Of a stretch of 64,000 nucleotides of DNA, positions 61,062-64,000 are shown piece after piece. The stretch is from the NCBI GenBank assembly GCA_900316585.1, contig ONDM01000010.1:62001-126000 (forward strand), written 5' to 3'. The notes under the pieces are model-generated. The model saw nothing but the letters and a program-made list of their open reading frames with translations. It ran no database searches and had not been told where the DNA came from. Source of the DNA: an uncultured Prevotellaceae bacterium (GTDB lineage: Bacteria; Bacteroidota; Bacteroidia; Bacteroidales; Bacteroidaceae). Position numbers and translations under genes: made by a program. The first letter of the stretch is position 1, and every line of letters begins with the position of its first letter.

Positions 61062-64000
61062 ATGAGATTCTTATTCACCTTCTTACTTTGCTTTTTCAGT
61101 AGCCTTACCTGGGGCCAGCCCCTTTCACACTATATGGATAAGGCGATGCAGACCATGTTGTCTTGGCGAAACGACACTACGGGTGTTTGGGAGAATGCCG
61201 GATGGTGGAATTCTGCCAATGTGCTTACCGCAGCATTGAGATACAGTGCTGTAGTTGACGACAGGTCTATTGAGGACTTAGCCGAAGATGTCTTTCAGAA
61301 AGCAAGACACTATAGGTTGGGGACGGATACAGATGGAAACGATTTGTATTGCGACGATTTCAACAATGATTATTTTGATGACCAAGGATGGTGGGCATTG
61401 GCTTGGGTTGAGGCCTATAAGCTGACCAGGGAAGAGAAATACCTGGATATGGCAGAAACCATCTATTCCTCCATGTCCACGGGTTGGGATTCCTATTTGA
61501 GTGGTGGTCTCTACTGGAGAAGAAATCCCTTGGAATACAAAAATGCCATAGCGAATAATTTGTATGCCTTGCTTTGTGCCCGGCTTTATAAACTTACAAA
61601 GAAGGAGAAATACAGAAGCCGTTTTCTGGAGAGTTCCGACTGGATGTTGGACAGTGGCATGATAAACCGCACTAATTGGCAAGTGGAGGATGGATTAAAT
61701 AAGAACGGGAGGCCGAATTCCGGTCAGTATTATACCTATAATCAAGGTGTGGCTTTGGCTGCTCTTACCGAACGTTATGAACTGACAAAAGATACGTTGT
61801 ATCTTGCCATGGCAGAGCATATCGCAGATGCCACCATGAAGCTGATGACCACTGAAGATGGGATTTTAAAAGAGCTGAAGCAAGCTACGGAACCCAGTGC
61901 CGACGGGGTCCAGTTTAAAGGTATCTTCATCCGGCATCTGGCCTATCTTTATCAGGTGGACAAGCAGGAGAGATATAGAGAATTTATCTTGAAAAATGCT
62001 GAATCTATCGTGGCAAATGATTATGACCCAGTCTCCAAGAGTTTCGGATGCTATTGGTATGGTCCTTTCCATAAAGTACAACCGGCAGCCAATAGTTGTG
62101 CGTTGGAATGTGTCATTGAAGCGGTCAACCTGCAAGACAGGGTAAATGATCATACTTCCTTCCAGTCTTCCCATCCTTGGAACGAGCTGATGGACAATCG
62201 GGCAGACATTGTCATGGTCTATGGGGTGGGAGGCAATCCTTTCGATGTAATCAGTGATAATGCGATTGAGAAACGTATCCGGTCTTGGAAGGAACGGGGT
62301 TATGAGACCCAGTTCATGACCGGCATCGCATGGGGTGGCTACCAGGATTACTTCACAGGAGAATGGGACGGCAAGTCTCATCTGGATGAAGGACAGGTAG
62401 AAATGAAAGGCGATACCATTTGGCATGGTAAAATGGTGCCATACATTGTTCCTTCTTTGAATTTCCTGAAATATATGAAGGAGGTGCATATCAAGAGGGT
62501 TATCGATGCAGGAATCGATGTCATCTACCTGGAAGAACCGGAGTTCTGGGCAAGGGCTGGCTACAGTGAGTCCTTCAAGAAAGAGTGGGAAGCGTATTAC
62601 GGATTCCCATGGAGAGCCCAGCATGAGTCGGCTGAAAACACCTATCTTTCCAATAAGCTGAAATACTATCTCTATTACAGGGCGCTTGAAGAGGTCTTCA
62701 CGTTTGCCAAGGAATATGGCAAGTCGCTGGGTCGCGACATCAAATGTTACGTTCCAACACATTCCCTTATCAATTATTCCCAGTGGGAAATTGTAAGCCC
62801 TGAGGCTAGTCTGGCCTCCCTGCCTTGTGTGGATGGTTACATTGCACAGGTTTGGACGGGTACCAGCAGGGTTCCAAACTATTTCAAGGGTGAGAGAAAG
62901 GAGCGTGTCTTTGAAAACGCTTTCTTAGAATATGGATGTCTGGAGAGTATGACGAAGCCTACGGGAAGGCGTGTCTATTTCTTGACCGACCCGATAGAAG
63001 ATGCCACTCACGACTGGGAAGACTACAAACGGAACTATGAGGCTACCTTCACTGCCGAATTATTGTATCCCGACAATAATTATTTTGAGGTGATGCCTTG
63101 GCCGGAGCGTATTTACATGAAACTCTATCCGAAGAGTGCCAATAGTACAGAAGAGGACTATATCCCTAGGGATTATTCCACTCAGATGCAGGTGATGATA
63201 GGTTCGCTGAATAAGATGCCGTGCTCTAAGAACAGAGTCAGTGGTTCGCAGGGTATCTATGTCATGATGGCAAACAGCCTGATGTTCCAACGTACTGCTG
63301 AACCGATGGAAGGCTACGAGGACCCACAGCTTGCCAATTTCCATGGGCTGGCACTTCCTTTGCTGAAACGTGGTGTTCCTGTCCAGATCATGCACCTGGA
63401 AAATACGGGCTATGAAGAGAATTGGAAGGATGCCAAAGTGGTTCTCATGACCTATTCCAACATGAAGCCTCTCCAACCGGAGGTTCACCAGCATATAGCC
63501 GATTGGGTGAAAGAGGGTGGCGTATTGGTGTATGTAGGCAGAGACAAAGATCCGTTCCAGAACGTTCAGGAATGGTGGAATCAGGATGGAAAGGAGTATG
63601 ACCATCCGGCAGATCACCTCTTCCAGCTCATGCGCATCCCTGCCTTCCCGTCGGAAGGGAAGTACAGGTATGGGAAGGGGAGAGTGCATGTCATCCGCAG
63701 AGACCCGAAGGAATTCGTGATGGATAGAAGCGATACCCAGTTGCTTGTCACTGTAAGAGATGCCTACGAGGAAGATGCTCATGCCGGTCAGCTGGAGTTC
63801 AAGAACTACCTGTCTCTGCAGAGAGGTTGTTATGAAATCATCGCCGTGATGGATGAGAGTGTAAGTGATGAGCCTCTCCGGAAGGTAGGTCTGTTCATCG
63901 ACCTGTTCGACCCGGAGCTTCCGGTGCTGGAATACAAGCGAATCAATCCTGGGCAACAGGCATTCTTGATAAATCTGGACAGAGTCCGAAACGACGGGAA
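61062..64000 (+). CDS. Large multidomain GH76-type protein (3' end outside window)
   Basis: The frame is open from ATG 61062 to the window edge, at least 979 residues. A signal peptide (MRFLFTFLLCFFSSLTWG) leads into a GH76 (alpha/alpha)6 domain at about 20-350, with the Asp pair at 106-107 in YFDDQGWW, the family's catalytic position (alpha-1,6-mannanase type). From about 375 to 700 there is a second, TIM-barrel-like region (VYGVGGNPFDV; IDVIYLEEPEFW; AQVWTGTSR; VMPWPERIY). From about 760 a glutamine-amidotransferase-like alpha/beta domain follows (VLMTYSNMKPL; GGVLVYVGRDKDPF), as in GH42-type enzymes. The gene is visibly richer in G+C than its neighbours. Confidence 0.85.
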   Translation, partial: MRFLFTFLLCFFSSLTWGQPLSHYMDKAMQTMLSWRNDTTGVWENAGWWNSANVLTAALRYSAVVDDRSIEDLAEDVFQKARHYRLGTDTDGNDLYCDDFNNDYFDDQGWWALAWVEAYKLTREEKYLDMAETIYSSMSTGWDSYLSGGLYWRRNPLEYKNAIANNLYALLCARLYKLTKKEKYRSRFLESSDWMLDSGMINRTNWQVEDGLNKNGRPNSGQYYTYNQGVALAALTERYELTKDTLYLAMAEHIADATMKLMTTEDGILKELKQATEPSADGVQFKGIFIRHLAYLYQVDKQERYREFILKNAESIVANDYDPVSKSFGCYWYGPFHKVQPAANSCALECVIEAVNLQDRVNDHTSFQSSHPWNELMDNRADIVMVYGVGGNPFDVISDNAIEKRIRSWKERGYETQFMTGIAWGGYQDYFTGEWDGKSHLDEGQVEMKGDTIWHGKMVPYIVPSLNFLKYMKEVHIKRVIDAGIDVIYLEEPEFWARAGYSESFKKEWEAYYGFPWRAQHESAENTYLSNKLKYYLYYRALEEVFTFAKEYGKSLGRDIKCYVPTHSLINYSQWEIVSPEASLASLPCVDGYIAQVWTGTSRVPNYFKGERKERVFENAFLEYGCLESMTKPTGRRVYFLTDPIEDATHDWEDYKRNYEATFTAELLYPDNNYFEVMPWPERIYMKLYPKSANSTEEDYIPRDYSTQMQVMIGSLNKMPCSKNRVSGSQGIYVMMANSLMFQRTAEPMEGYEDPQLANFHGLALPLLKRGVPVQIMHLENTGYEENWKDAKVVLMTYSNMKPLQPEVHQHIADWVKEGGVLVYVGRDKDPFQNVQEWWNQDGKEYDHPADHLFQLMRIPAFPSEGKYRYGKGRVHVIRRDPKEFVMDRSDTQLLVTVRDAYEEDAHAGQLEFKNYLSLQRGCYEIIAVMDESVSDEPLRKVGLFIDLFDPELPVLEYKRINPGQQAFLINLDRVRNDG

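Noticed and set aside
61866-62762. Long minus-strand frame of 298 codons, and similar ones at 61278-61682 and 63060-63956
   Set aside because: They lie antisense to the GH76 fusion gene, whose plus-strand frame is continuous, has a signal peptide and shows family motifs. The antisense products have no recognisable domain; the frames arise from codon bias in a G+C-richer gene.
1-64000. Possible polysaccharide utilisation locus, since at least eight glycoside hydrolase genes are present
   Set aside because: No SusC/SusD pair, SusR or hybrid two-component regulator is found, and the enzymes are scattered among housekeeping genes.

Overview
The window is chromosomal DNA of a Bacteroidales bacterium, most likely Bacteroides or Phocaeicola. 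The evidence is the promoter type: many genes are preceded by TAnnTTTG, often with TTTG (or TTGC) exactly 19 bases further upstream. Shine-Dalgarno sequences are mostly absent. Lipoproteins, outer-membrane proteins and glycoside hydrolases are abundant, and there is a MenA-type quinone pathway gene. No phage, insertion sequence, integrase or CRISPR array was seen. Most of the window looks like ordinary core genome with carbohydrate-active genes scattered through it.

Layout. 1-3.9 kb: the end of an RND efflux pump, its TolC partner and an AraC regulator. 4-11.8 kb: a Tat-exported Gfo/Idh/MocA oxidoreductase, a GH30 glycosidase, an atypical LuxR regulator, a periplasmic trehalase, a small membrane-protein gene broken by two frameshifts, an outer-membrane barrel and a lipoprotein. 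11.8-16.4 kb: a four-gene leftward operon (flippase, menA, radical SAM, Sel1-repeat protein). 16.4-22.3 kb: small exported proteins, a GH43 enzyme, a likely small RNA and duplicated promoter elements, then tRNA-Leu. 22.4-28.3 kb: manC, hinT, greA, a thioredoxin-like lipoprotein and pnp. 28.4-33.3 kb: a GH3 enzyme, two identical tRNA-Asn genes, an S41 protease and a small membrane protein.

33.3-46.1 kb is one long rightward transcription unit: rimP-nusA-infB-cvpA-sufB-sufC-sufD-sufS-S9 peptidase. It starts at a canonical promoter followed at once by a terminator-like leader hairpin, and ends at a perfect 15-bp terminator. It joins translation and transcription factors to Fe-S cluster assembly. 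46-50 kb: rnhB and a two-gene operon of an exported beta-propeller/TIM-barrel fusion with a Gfo/Idh/MocA oxidoreductase. 49.8-56.3 kb: an operon of patatin phospholipase, HAD phosphatase, GH78 rhamnosidase and GH5 glycanase. 56.4-64 kb: a GH115 enzyme, dapF, a serine hydrolase and a very large multidomain GH76 protein that runs off the end.

The most interesting signals are not the enzymes. Two genes for RNA polymerase elongation or termination factors (greA and the nusA operon) each have an intrinsic terminator between promoter and start codon. A promoter-to-terminator unit with no reading frame (about 16449-16612, minus) looks like a small RNA, and its promoter is a near copy of the one driving a small lipoprotein 2 kb away. 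Also notable are the GH76 fusion, the propeller/TIM fusion, a thioredoxin-fold protein without its CxxC, and the double-frameshifted small gene.
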